Positions 1 through 7,786 of a stretch of DNA of 18,768 bases are shown here, in pieces; within the stretch, counting starts at the first letter, position 1, and each line of letters begins with the position of its first letter. Under the pieces are notes generated by a model. The model was not told the DNA's origin. It ran no database searches and saw nothing but the letters and a program-made list of their open reading frames with translations. Source of the DNA: Cyanobacteria bacterium UBA11370 (GTDB taxonomy: Bacteria > Cyanobacteriota > Cyanobacteriia > Cyanobacteriales > Coleofasciculaceae); NCBI GenBank assembly GCA_003486645.1, contig DNGI01000253.1, positions 1 to 18,768 on the forward strand, written 5' to 3'. The translations under genes were made by a program, and so were the position numbers.

Positions 1-127
1 CTACTAGCGTTTGTCAACCTTTTTGGGATTTTTTTTTTGAGAGGCTTGAATCCCAGTTCTACCAACGCCTTTGTGCCCCAATGCCAAAATGTAATGATAG
101 ATTGAGCAGGAGCTAATGGAGGTGTGT

Positions 128-997
128 GTGAAGTTTCAGTCAGTGATTGCTACGTTACATCAGTTTTGGGGCGATCGCGGTTGCCTGATTGCCCAGCCCT
201 ACGACACAGAGAAAGGGGCAGGAACAATGAGTCCCCATACATTTTTAAGAGCGATTGGGCCAGAACCTTGGTCGGTTGCTTATGTGGAACCTTGCCGACG
301 ACCAACTGATGGACGCTACGGCGAAAATCCTAATCGCTACCAGCACTATTACCAGTATCAGGTTCTAATTAAACCCTCACTTGATAATATTCAGGACATT
401 TACTTAGATTCTCTTAAGGCATTAGGTATTCATCCTGAAGACCATGACATTCGATTTGTAGAAGATAATTGGGAGTCTCCCACCCTAGGTGCTTGGGGTG
501 TTGGTTGGGAAGTTTGGTTAGATGGGATGGAGATTACCCAGTTTACCTACTTCCAGCAGTGCGGCGGAATTGATTGTCGCCCGGTTTCGATTGAAATTAC
601 CTATGGTCTGGAGCGATTGGTCATGTATCTTCAGAACGTGGATGCCTTTACAAAAATTCAATGGAGCGATCGCATTACTTACGGTGATGTTCACCTTCAG
701 GGAGAAGTAGAACAATGCACTTATAACTTTGAAGCTTCTAACCCAGATTTGCTATTTACTCTATTTAGTCTTTATGAGCAGGAAGCAGACCAACTCAGCC
801 AAAAAGGATTAGTGATTCCTACTCTTGATTATGTTTTGAAATGCTCTCATACTTTTAATTTACTGGATGCTAGAGGCGTGATTTCGGTTACAGAGCGGAC
901 GCGATATATTAGCAGAATTCGTAACTTGGCAAGACGAGTTGCTCACCTGTATTTGCAGCAGAGGGAGACTTTAGGATTCCCCCTCAAGGCTGCATAG
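128..997 (+). CDS. glyQ: Glycyl-tRNA synthetase alpha subunit
   Basis: Catalytic subunit of the bacterial alpha2-beta2 glycyl-tRNA synthetase, a class II enzyme that charges tRNA-Gly in the cytoplasm; the beta subunit gene is not in this window, which is usual in cyanobacteria. The whole length matches the family: the start region [12 protein letters not shown], the [20 protein letters not shown] block, the [19 protein letters not shown] block and the motif-3 segment [10 protein letters not shown] near residues 155-165. I chose GTG at 128: GGAGG at 118-122 lies 5 nt upstream, and the protein then begins with a KFQSV-type N-terminus as I recall for homologues. An in-frame ATG at 116 would add four residues (MEVC) and has AGGAG only 3 nt away, so it is less likely. 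About 289 aa, normal length. It converges on the GH5 gene, with 53 nt between stops. Confidence 0.96.
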   Translation: MKFQSVIATLHQFWGDRGCLIAQPYDTEKGAGTMSPHTFLRAIGPEPWSVAYVEPCRRPTDGRYGENPNRYQHYYQYQVLIKPSLDNIQDIYLDSLKALGIHPEDHDIRFVEDNWESPTLGAWGVGWEVWLDGMEITQFTYFQQCGGIDCRPVSIEITYGLERLVMYLQNVDAFTKIQWSDRITYGDVHLQGEVEQCTYNFEASNPDLLFTLFSLYEQEADQLSQKGLVIPTLDYVLKCSHTFNLLDARGVISVTERTRYISRIRNLARRVAHLYLQQRETLGFPLKAA

Positions 998-1050
998 GCT
1001 TAAAAGATTACTGCATGATTATTGATAGTTGGTGATACTTTGAGTGAAGG

Positions 1051-2925
1051 TTAATTTCTTGTCGGAACAATCAAACTGCGTTGAGAATTAGACGTTGAAC
1101 TGATCGCCCTGGCTGAAATTTGCCGAGGTTGATAATCAGCTCCTAACTTATTAGCACAAAATCCCAAATCGCGGCTTTGTCCAGGTTCGATCGCTCGTCC
1201 CCAATCTAGAGGAGTGACACTATACTGAGATCCTTGTCCTTTAAAGTTCCCATTCCAACTCTGATTAATTGCAGCTTGATTCATCTGGAATTGTACTTGC
1301 CAATCCTGAACAGTTGTTTCATCCACATTTGTGACCTCTAAACTGACACAAAATCCGTCTTGCCAGTCGGATCGGATATCAGATACGACTTTCAGTTGAG
1401 GTTGACTAGGAGTTGAATCAATTAAACCAGGTTGAGGTTTTAGTGTTGGATTAATCGCAATCGGTTTAGAGTTAATACTTGAAGCGGTTGGGCTATGAGA
1501 AAAACGAGTTGCAATTAAGAGTCCCTGAAGTAATTCTTGCTTAGGAGCATCAACAGTCAACCAATCATCCAATAGAATACCACCCGTATCATCACTATTA
1601 GGATTCCAACTCCAGTAAGCAAAAGAGAGGTCTTTTTGATTTACGAATTCGATCAATTTTCGTTGCCAAATTCCCTCTTTAGATAGTGTGTCTGTTTGCC
1701 GTCCTCCAAACTCTCCAATAAAAACAGGGGCGATTCCTTTTGTGGCAATATAGTTCCAGCCAATTTCCCATCGTTTGTAGAGATTGTTGGGAAAACTTGA
1801 TTCAGAAAACCAAGGCTGATCGAAGACTCCAGCCCCATATTCATGAGGAGAATAAACGACCTTATTAGAAACAGATAACCGTACCGGAAACCGTTCAACT
1901 CCCTCTAAATTAGCACCCATCCAATGAATTTCTAATTTCTGACCTGGAACATTATTCTCAACTCCTTCAACCACAATTAACCAATTGGGATTGATTTTTA
2001 AAATAGCATTACCCGCACGTTCAGCTGCCAGTCGCCAGTCAGTAGCTGGGTCATTCGTACCCCAACTAGCACGACCGTGAGGTTCATTTTTTAAGTCTGC
2101 CCCAATAATATTAATCTGATTTTTGTAGCGATCAGCTAACATTTTCCAGGTATCAATCCAGTCTTCTTCAGTAAAGCCATCGCCATACCACAACTCTGGA
2201 ATTCGTTCATCGTTCAAACGGTGAGAATCCAACAGAATCATTAAGCCTTGTCTATCAGCTTCGGAGATTACTGCATCCATCACCTCTAACGGGGATTTAC
2301 CTTGAAGTTCGGCATTCGCACCAACAGTGTAGTCAATACCACTCAACTCTGAGGCTCTCAGGGATTCTACAGAATAGGGAAGTCGGATCGTGTTGTATCC
2401 CAACGCTTTGATTTGGGATAACATTTCTTTGTAATCTCGTTTCCACAAACCATGGGGAACGTGCATTTCAGTCTCAATACCGAACCAGTTTACACCTCTA
2501 AGGAGTACAGTTTGACCCTTAGCATCAACAATTTTTGAACCACGGGTAGAAAGGGGTAGCTGAATGGTAATTGCTGAATTCGTAGCCTCTACAGGCTTTG
2601 GTGCAAACCACCCTAATCCCATCGCCAGAGAAAATAAAAAAGCTAGCCCAAAACAAATTCCTCGGATAAAGAATTTAAAATTGAAAGGTTTCCGCCGAAT
2701 GGCGTATTGCCATATGCTGCCAGTGGATTTAACGTGCTTATTAGCAGGTTGTGATCTATAACAGTTTTGTTTCTGACTAGGTGTCGTACTATAACGGTAG
2801 AAGCTACGCTTCCAGCTAATATCTTGACGGAATAACCATTGTCGAAAGTGATGGAAAACTCTGACCAGGAAGGCTGATGTGATGTGGGTCAGGTGCGCGA
2901 TCGGGTGCAGAAAAAATCTAGACAT
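1051..2925 (-). CDS. GH5 family glycoside hydrolase (endoglucanase-like) with CBM2-like module
   Basis: Likely an exported or membrane-anchored beta-1,4-glycanase (cellulase superfamily, GH5). Numbered from ATG 2925: a basic N-terminal stretch of about 85 residues, one hydrophobic segment at about 88-106 (GICFGLAFLFSLAMGLGWF) ending in a possible cleavage site KPVEA-TNS, a catalytic domain at about 125-470, a Ser/Pro/Thr linker, and a C-terminal CBM2-like beta module at about 512-607. GH5 signatures are LRGVNWFGIET, NTIRLPYS, LKNEPHG (acid/base Glu281), SPHEYG (His361, Tyr363), FIGEFGG (nucleophile Glu405) and FAYWSWNP. The CBM has two Cys (about 526 and 590), Trp residues and LDWGRAIEPGQS. 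The frame stays open to a TTG at 2985 (20 more residues), but AGGGG abuts that TTG with no spacer, so ATG 2925 is preferred without certainty. Glycan substrate cannot be told from sequence. Confidence 0.88.
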   Translation of the reverse strand: MSRFFLHPIAHLTHITSAFLVRVFHHFRQWLFRQDISWKRSFYRYSTTPSQKQNCYRSQPANKHVKSTGSIWQYAIRRKPFNFKFFIRGICFGLAFLFSLAMGLGWFAPKPVEATNSAITIQLPLSTRGSKIVDAKGQTVLLRGVNWFGIETEMHVPHGLWKRDYKEMLSQIKALGYNTIRLPYSVESLRASELSGIDYTVGANAELQGKSPLEVMDAVISEADRQGLMILLDSHRLNDERIPELWYGDGFTEEDWIDTWKMLADRYKNQINIIGADLKNEPHGRASWGTNDPATDWRLAAERAGNAILKINPNWLIVVEGVENNVPGQKLEIHWMGANLEGVERFPVRLSVSNKVVYSPHEYGAGVFDQPWFSESSFPNNLYKRWEIGWNYIATKGIAPVFIGEFGGRQTDTLSKEGIWQRKLIEFVNQKDLSFAYWSWNPNSDDTGGILLDDWLTVDAPKQELLQGLLIATRFSHSPTASSINSKPIAINPTLKPQPGLIDSTPSQPQLKVVSDIRSDWQDGFCVSLEVTNVDETTVQDWQVQFQMNQAAINQSWNGNFKGQGSQYSVTPLDWGRAIEPGQSRDLGFCANKLGADYQPRQISARAISSTSNSQRSLIVPTRN

Positions 2926-2985
2926 AGTTTTGTGCAAAAGTGACACGCTTGACTTGATAAAAATGAGAACGTTTAATTGACTCAA

Positions 2986-3524
2986 CCCCTGATTAGATGA
3001 ATGTTATTCCCTTCGTATTACCTTGGGTTTCCTTGAATCCTGATGGAATAATCGTCCGTCTCAACCCCATGTCTGGCAAAGCTTTTAGATAGATGTTATT
3101 TGAGAGCTGAGACTGATGTTTGTGAGACAGTGGGATCAAATTCTATTGAGGAAATTTTTCTCAATAGATGAGCTAATCCAAATCTATCACTCATACTTAA
3201 GGAACAACATCTAGCTGAATATTCCAATTGTGACGGCTGTTAATCGCCAAAAGTGCCCCATTTCAAAATAAGGTAAGCAAAACCAAATTGTATTCGCTTT
3301 TACGAATCTGTTTTTCACTCTTCATAATAGCTTCAAAGAAAATAGGTAGACAATTAGGGTCAATAAATACTAACTTTAAGATAGCAAAAGTTCAGTAGGT
3401 TCACTTACCTGCAATTTCTTCTGCCAACTATTAAAGGAAAGCAGAAGCAAGTAGGATTAGATGATTCCGAGCCTTTTTGAGTTTCACAATCAATACTGGA
3501 AATTGTCACTAGGAACTATCAACT
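2986..3524. other. Non-coding gap with one hairpin
   Basis: About 540 nt between the divergent GH5 gene and the 3525 gene, AT-rich, with stops in all frames and no recognisable RNA gene. It must hold promoters for both flanking genes, but I see no convincing -35/-10 pair. The only clear structure is a perfect inverted repeat at 3142-3168. A 17-bp stretch at 3209-3225 resembles one just upstream of the M48 gene (5213-5229). Confidence 0.6.
3142..3168. repeat. Intergenic inverted repeat (9-bp arms)
   Basis: Perfect 9-bp arms TCTATTGAG (3142-3150) and CTCAATAGA (3160-3168) around a 9-nt spacer that can add two A-T pairs. The stem is AT-rich and has no following T-run, so it is a poor rho-independent terminator. 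It could be a protein-binding palindrome or an mRNA leader structure of the gene at 3525. Confidence 0.5.
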
Positions 3525-4388
3525 ATGACTGGCTCTCCACTCAAACGATTCGTCGTTACACCCATGATCATCTCGGCAAGCATCTTTGGCGTACTCACCT
3601 TACCCCTAGCCATATTTGGTGATCAGGTCATGACCCTCCAATTCCAAGAGGAATCGAAATTTCATGGTCGGCTAAGAGATCCCAATGTAGCAACCCCTTA
3701 CCTAAGTATAGTGACTGTACTAAGTTTGGCAGCAGGCACTGCCAGTGTGGCTGTAACCGGGTGGCGGCAGTCTTCCCGTAAATCTGCTGAAGTTGAAGCT
3801 CAATTATCTAATTTGGCACAGAATCTCAAAGAAAGGGAAGAATTACTAGAATCAATAAAACTCTCAGAATCTCGGTTAACAGCATCTGGACTAGCTTCAT
3901 TTTTAGATGAAGAACTTCAAGCAGAACAAAAACCCGCTGTGAATGAAGATGTTAACTCTCAACCCGAACCCCATATTAATGAACAGGTAACACCGCACTC
4001 TACGCCATCTTTAAATCAAGAAATTAAACCCCAACCGCAGGTAAAAAGACTCGATACCAATTCTCATCAACCTCCCACAGTTCAACCCTTAGTTATTACC
4101 ACATCTCCCGTTGAAGCTCAACCTGTAACCTCTCCTCAAGTAAACGCACAAACCGCAGCGGAAAAGTTTCCTTCAGCTCAAAATTACATGGCTTATGCCT
4201 CCAGGAAACCTGCCGTTGATTCTACTCAAACTGTAACTTCACTAACTCCTTCGGAAGTGGAAAAACTTCAAACTCAACTTCAACAAATTAAGGAACAAAT
4301 GGAGTCTCTCCATAAAGCACTAGAGGCACAGCAGGGACAAGGAGCAAATTCAGCAAGCCGTACCTATCTGAGAGTTGTCAACTCTTAG
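3525..4388 (+). CDS. Unrecognised membrane protein with coiled coils
   Basis: Function not recognised. The 287-aa protein has two predicted membrane helices at about residues 10-31 (VVTPMIISASIFGVLTLPLA) and 60-80 (LSIVTVLSLAAGTASVAVTG), with a short polar loop between them containing FHGRLRDPNVATPY. A charged coiled-coil stretch follows at about 83-118. Residues 125-220 are Pro/Gln/Thr/Val-rich and probably disordered, and a second heptad-like helix lies at about 243-275 (SEVEKLQTQLQQIKEQMES). Both termini are probably on the same side of the membrane, with the long tail cytoplasmic if the RQSSRK cluster after helix 2 follows the positive-inside rule. AGGAA ends 9-10 nt before the ATG. It stands alone, flanked by non-coding DNA and an oppositely oriented gene. 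A structural or scaffold role is possible, but nothing in the sequence proves it. Confidence 0.8.
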   Translation: MTGSPLKRFVVTPMIISASIFGVLTLPLAIFGDQVMTLQFQEESKFHGRLRDPNVATPYLSIVTVLSLAAGTASVAVTGWRQSSRKSAEVEAQLSNLAQNLKEREELLESIKLSESRLTASGLASFLDEELQAEQKPAVNEDVNSQPEPHINEQVTPHSTPSLNQEIKPQPQVKRLDTNSHQPPTVQPLVITTSPVEAQPVTSPQVNAQTAAEKFPSAQNYMAYASRKPAVDSTQTVTSLTPSEVEKLQTQLQQIKEQMESLHKALEAQQGQGANSASRTYLRVVNS

Positions 4389-4621
4389 TGAGTTAGTGAT
4401 ATATCTCTTGAGTAACACCCCTTTGTTTGGGTGCATCTACCTCGACAATAAATAGCAAAAAAGAAAAATAACCTATCGAGGATAAGGCAAGATATTTAGC
4501 CCAGATTATAGGAAAATAGTAAAAGCTACCCTGATTTTAATAAACAACCTAGGGTTTGAATTCAGCTCTTAGATCGTAGGAAAAAAGCTATAGTTACCGA
4601 TAACTTGTATTCCATCAAACA

Positions 4622-4987
4622 TTAGTGTTCACTGTCCGGAACCTGGCTTGAAAGCATGGTAATAATATGATCGACCTTCCGGCGATTTTGCTCTCCAATC
4701 CAAAGCGGAAGAACCTCAGCCTCAGCTAATTGCATAATTAACGAAGCAATATCCTTATCAGAAGCTTCTCCATGAATCAGTAGGACTAACATTGCCTGTA
4801 GATCATTTGCCATTTTTTTAGCATCAGGTAAAACCTCCACCGATTGAGTCCAGTGGACAGGGAACATGAGGTGAAGGGGTTGACCTTCTCCCATGTTGAC
4901 CAATGTTGGTTGATCGAGATTGCAAGTGCCATCGGGTTTTTCATACCAAGGGCGTTGATTTTCCAGGGGTGCTGTATCTGAATTCAT
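4622..4987 (-). CDS. Unrecognised small soluble protein (121 aa)
   Basis: Not recognised. There is no signal peptide or membrane helix. The first 55 residues are polar with several Trp and Pro (RPWYEKPDGTCNLDQPTL, FPVHWTQS); residues 57-118 look helical, with hydrophobic stretches MANDLQAMLVLLIHG and IASLIMQLAEAEVLPLWI and a basic NRRK segment. AAGGAG at 4998-5003 lies 11 nt upstream of the ATG, which supports real expression despite the small size. It is a single gene reading against both neighbours. The composition suggests a compact cytoplasmic alpha-helical protein; no catalytic or metal-binding motif is visible. Confidence 0.75.
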   Translation of the reverse strand: MNSDTAPLENQRPWYEKPDGTCNLDQPTLVNMGEGQPLHLMFPVHWTQSVEVLPDAKKMANDLQAMLVLLIHGEASDKDIASLIMQLAEAEVLPLWIGEQNRRKVDHIITMLSSQVPDSEH

Positions 4988-5242
4988 CAGAGTACTTACT
5001 CCTTACGTCCGTAGTTTTGTCTATTCTAAGCAAGAAATTACTGATAAGTAGGTAGATTTGTTGACACAATTAAAGTTAATTTGTGAGGATCGTCATTGAT
5101 CATTAGTTCTGAGTAAGGGTTTAAACTAGGTTTACATTTCGTAACTGAGTTGGGTTGACCCTCACCTATTAATACAGACTGATTTATCCTTAACAGTATC
5201 TCCCTGAAACATATCTAGCTGACCATTCCCTGGAAATTCCTC

Positions 5243-7375
5243 ATGAAACTCTTCTGGAATTCACTACTAATTTCTTTAGGTATCCTGCTTCCCACTTCAA
5301 CCTCAGTTGTTTTGGCTCAGTCCCAAAATACTCCTCAATCAGTTGAACAGATAACGAATTCTTCAGAACGGCATCCAATTTTAGAGTCAGCAACTGTAGA
5401 GCAGCGATCGCACCCATCTTCACTTCCCACAGAGAATTTATCCACACCTGATTCAGATGTTAACGCGATCGCTCAAGAGAACTTACCTCAATGGGTGTGG
5501 TTAAAACCAGTTGGTATTCAGGAAGACAAGGGGGAGGGGGACAAGGAAGACAAGGGGGACACGGGGGACAAGGGGGACAAGGAAGGTTTTTCCTCTCTAT
5601 CAACTACTGATGAGTACACCCTACCCCAACAGACTTTACAAACAATCGTCATTCCTGATATTTCCCAGGAATTTTCCCCAGAGGCGATCGCATCCGATAA
5701 CTCCTCTGAAACTCCGGAAACTATTGTCATTCCTGATGCTGAACCCGTCTCCACACCCTCAGTTTTAGAAACGGAGTCTGAGGAAAATACGGAGACAATT
5801 ACAGCACCGACTCCTGTAGAGTCTACTAATGGGGAAGAGGCAAGGGAAAATACGGAAACCTCAACTTCGCCGACTTCCGAGGAATCGACTGATGAAGTAG
5901 AAGCAGGGGAAAATACGGAAACCCCAAGTGAATCTACCACCGAAGAATCAGCCGAACCCCAAACCCCAGAACTCAGTCCAGAAGAACTAGCACGTCAAGA
6001 AAAGCTGATTGAAGCTGATCGACTCTATCTTAGGGGAGAATTTGCTGCTGCCCAACAATTGTATCGTCAAGTTAAGGCTCCGTTTGAAGTCGAAAGAGAA
6101 GTTCAGGAGCAACCTACAGCAATTTACGATCCAGCCGAATTATCACCCGCAGGCGCAGTCTATTGGCGACAAGCTCAAGCAGGTTTAGAGCAGGAGTTAG
6201 AAACCAAGACACTGATACCCCTCAAGTTTTTAGTCGAACAGCAGCCAGAATTTATCCCCGGTCAGTTAAGCTATGCCCAGGCTCTTAAAGAGTATGATCA
6301 GCAGGAAGAAGCATTACAAGTATTAGAGCGAGCTACTACTCTATATCCGAATGAGCCGGACTTACTCAAAGCTAAAATTACAGCGTTAGGGGAAGCTGAA
6401 CGGTGGTTAGAAGCGTCGCTAGCAGCACGTCAATTTGCGCTGTTTCACGCTGATACTGCTCAAGCCGCAGAATTTGAGGCGCTGGCGGATGAAAATTTGG
6501 AGCGCTATCAGTCCCATCTGCGTAGTGAACTCCGGGGGAATGCGATCGCTAATGTGATTACTGGGGCATTAGGTTATATTTTCACGGGAAATCTGTTTGG
6601 GCCAATTTCCGCCATTGAAACGACTACTTTAATGCTAAGAGGTGAATCTGCGGTTGGGGAACGACTTGCGGAACGGGTACAAGACCAACTACCCATGTTA
6701 GAGGATGAGGAGGTGTTGGAGTATGTGCGAGAAGTGGGAAATAAATTAGCAATTGTCGCAGGTCGGGATGAGTTTGAGTATCAGTTTTATGTGATTATGG
6801 ACGACAAACTGAATGCTTTTGCCTTACCCGGTGGAAAAGTATTTGTGAATGCTGGGGCAATTTTGAAAACAAAATCTGAGGCAGAATTAGCAGGTTTGTT
6901 GGCTCATGAATTATCCCATGCCGTTTTATCTCATGGCTTTCAATTAGTAACGGAAGGGAATCTGATTGCTAATATCACGCAATATATTCCTTTTGGGGGT
7001 ACGCTTACGAATTTAGTGGTACTCGACTATAGCCGGGATATGGAACGTCAAGCAGATGATTTAGGTACTCGGATTTTAGTAGCTGGAGGTTATGCGGCAG
7101 ATGGATTACATAATCTCATGGTGACACTGAGTCAAGAAGAAAACGATAAACCTTTATTTGCATGGCTTTCAACTCACCCTGATACCGAGGAACGAATTAG
7201 GAATATCGAAACTTTAATTGAGCGTAACGGGTACAATCGTTATACCTATGAAGGGGTGGCGCGGCATATGGCCATTCAGGAACGAGTTGGGAAGTTGCTA
7301 GGGGAGTATGAAAAGCAAAAAGAGTGTGAGGAACGAGAAGATTGTGAGGAGAGTGAGGAGAGAAAAGAAGAATAA
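5243..7375 (+). CDS. Exported TPR-containing M48 family zinc metallopeptidase
   Basis: Zinc endopeptidase of the M48 group (relatives HtpX, BepA, Oma1), likely acting in the periplasm or at the membrane. Residues 1-25 form a signal peptide (hydrophobic core FWNSLLISLGILL, likely cleavage after VLA). Residues 26-245 are low complexity: a G-rich repeat encodes KGDTGDKGDKEG-like sequence at 94-115, and Glu/Thr/Ser repeats ENTET recur at 181, 202 and 223. Residues 246-420 look like TPR helices (ADRLYLRGEFAAAQQLYRQV, EEALQVLERATTLYPNEPDL). The protease domain covers about 430-690: HELSH at 555-559 (His555, Glu556, His559), third ligand Glu601 in MERQADD, and LSTHPDTEERI near 643. A second hydrophobic stretch (ANVITGALGYIFTGNLFG) is at 436-453. 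The tail is highly charged (KQKECEEREDCEE). TPR before the protease is the reverse of BepA order. Confidence 0.92.
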   Translation: MKLFWNSLLISLGILLPTSTSVVLAQSQNTPQSVEQITNSSERHPILESATVEQRSHPSSLPTENLSTPDSDVNAIAQENLPQWVWLKPVGIQEDKGEGDKEDKGDTGDKGDKEGFSSLSTTDEYTLPQQTLQTIVIPDISQEFSPEAIASDNSSETPETIVIPDAEPVSTPSVLETESEENTETITAPTPVESTNGEEARENTETSTSPTSEESTDEVEAGENTETPSESTTEESAEPQTPELSPEELARQEKLIEADRLYLRGEFAAAQQLYRQVKAPFEVEREVQEQPTAIYDPAELSPAGAVYWRQAQAGLEQELETKTLIPLKFLVEQQPEFIPGQLSYAQALKEYDQQEEALQVLERATTLYPNEPDLLKAKITALGEAERWLEASLAARQFALFHADTAQAAEFEALADENLERYQSHLRSELRGNAIANVITGALGYIFTGNLFGPISAIETTTLMLRGESAVGERLAERVQDQLPMLEDEEVLEYVREVGNKLAIVAGRDEFEYQFYVIMDDKLNAFALPGGKVFVNAGAILKTKSEAELAGLLAHELSHAVLSHGFQLVTEGNLIANITQYIPFGGTLTNLVVLDYSRDMERQADDLGTRILVAGGYAADGLHNLMVTLSQEENDKPLFAWLSTHPDTEERIRNIETLIERNGYNRYTYEGVARHMAIQERVGKLLGEYEKQKECEEREDCEESEERKEE
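5524..5585 (+). repeat. In-frame G-rich 9-bp tandem repeat
   Basis: Imperfect tandem copies of a 9-bp unit close to GACAAGGGG, all G-rich on the coding strand, sit inside the M48 gene. Because the period is a multiple of three the frame is kept, giving an acidic/basic Asp-Lys-Gly stretch at residues 94-115. G-rich ACAAGGGGGA-type strings are, from general knowledge, common in intergenic regions of filamentous cyanobacteria, so this may be such a repeat taken into a tolerant linker. Confidence 0.8.
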
Positions 7376-7556
7376 GCCGATTTTGCCTTAACAGTAATAA
7401 TTGCTTTCAAGATTCGATAGCAGGAAATTTAGGTGAGAGGGTGAATTCGGCGTATTCAAAAGAGGATAATCATTTTGAGGTAGGGGAACTAGCAGATCAA
7501 AAGACTAAGTTTCGGGAAGAAAACTATCATGAATGCTAATAATAAATAAGTTGGAT

Positions 7557-7593
7557 TTAGCCCAAAATCTATCATAATTCTGGGCTAATTTTT
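7557..7593 (+). terminator. Probable rho-independent terminator
   Basis: Perfect 8-bp arms TTAGCCCA (7557-7564) and TGGGCTAA (7581-7588) are followed directly by five T (7589-7593). The 16-nt loop is long, and the stem lies about 180 nt after the M48 stop, so efficiency is uncertain. It would end transcription from the M48 gene before the glycosyltransferase gene. Confidence 0.5.
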
Positions 7594-7713
7594 ATGAGAA
7601 TTTATTAACATTCAACATTTCTGATTGTTTTACCTTAATAAAGATGAATAGAAATTTATCGCTAAACACAGGTACTTCCTACAGGATATAAAATTAAAAA
7701 ATGTTAATCAATT

Positions 7714-7745
7714 GGTCTACCTCTCCCCTCTCAGGCACGTAGACC
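7714..7745. repeat. Inverted repeat upstream of the glycosyltransferase gene
   Basis: Perfect 7-bp arms GGTCTAC (7714-7720) and GTAGACC (7739-7745) around an 18-nt pyrimidine-rich spacer, extendable by a G-T and an A-T pair outward. It ends 41 nt before the start codon chosen for the next gene, so it could be a leader hairpin or an operator. There is no T-run. Confidence 0.4.
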
Positions 7746-7786
7746 GACATGATACCGAATTATGAGCCAGCTAGATTAAGATCAAA

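Larger units (their letters stand above)
7376..7786. other. Non-coding gap with a likely terminator and a leader hairpin
   Basis: About 410 nt, AT-rich, without a credible ORF. It holds a terminator-like inverted repeat with a T-run (7557-7593) and a second inverted repeat (7714-7745) close to the start of the glycosyltransferase gene. No clear promoter pair stands out. A five-codon ATG frame begins at 7762 and stops before the gene; it is probably meaningless. Confidence 0.6.

Noticed and set aside
2986..3524. tRNA or small RNA in the gap
   Set aside because: No cloverleaf or T-loop-like GTTCRANNC string found; only an AT-rich hairpin.
4415..4434. Terminator after the 3525 gene (CACCC...GGGTG)
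   Set aside because: Only a 5-bp stem with an 8-nt loop and no T-run; too weak to annotate.
5061..5089. Promoter with a perfect TTGACA upstream of the M48 gene
   Set aside because: No acceptable -10 hexamer occurs at 15-18 nt spacing.
5518..5940. 140-codon Ser/Val-rich minus-strand frame
   Set aside because: It mirrors the Glu/Thr repeat of the M48 gene, whose signal peptide and downstream protease domain fix the coding frame on the plus strand.
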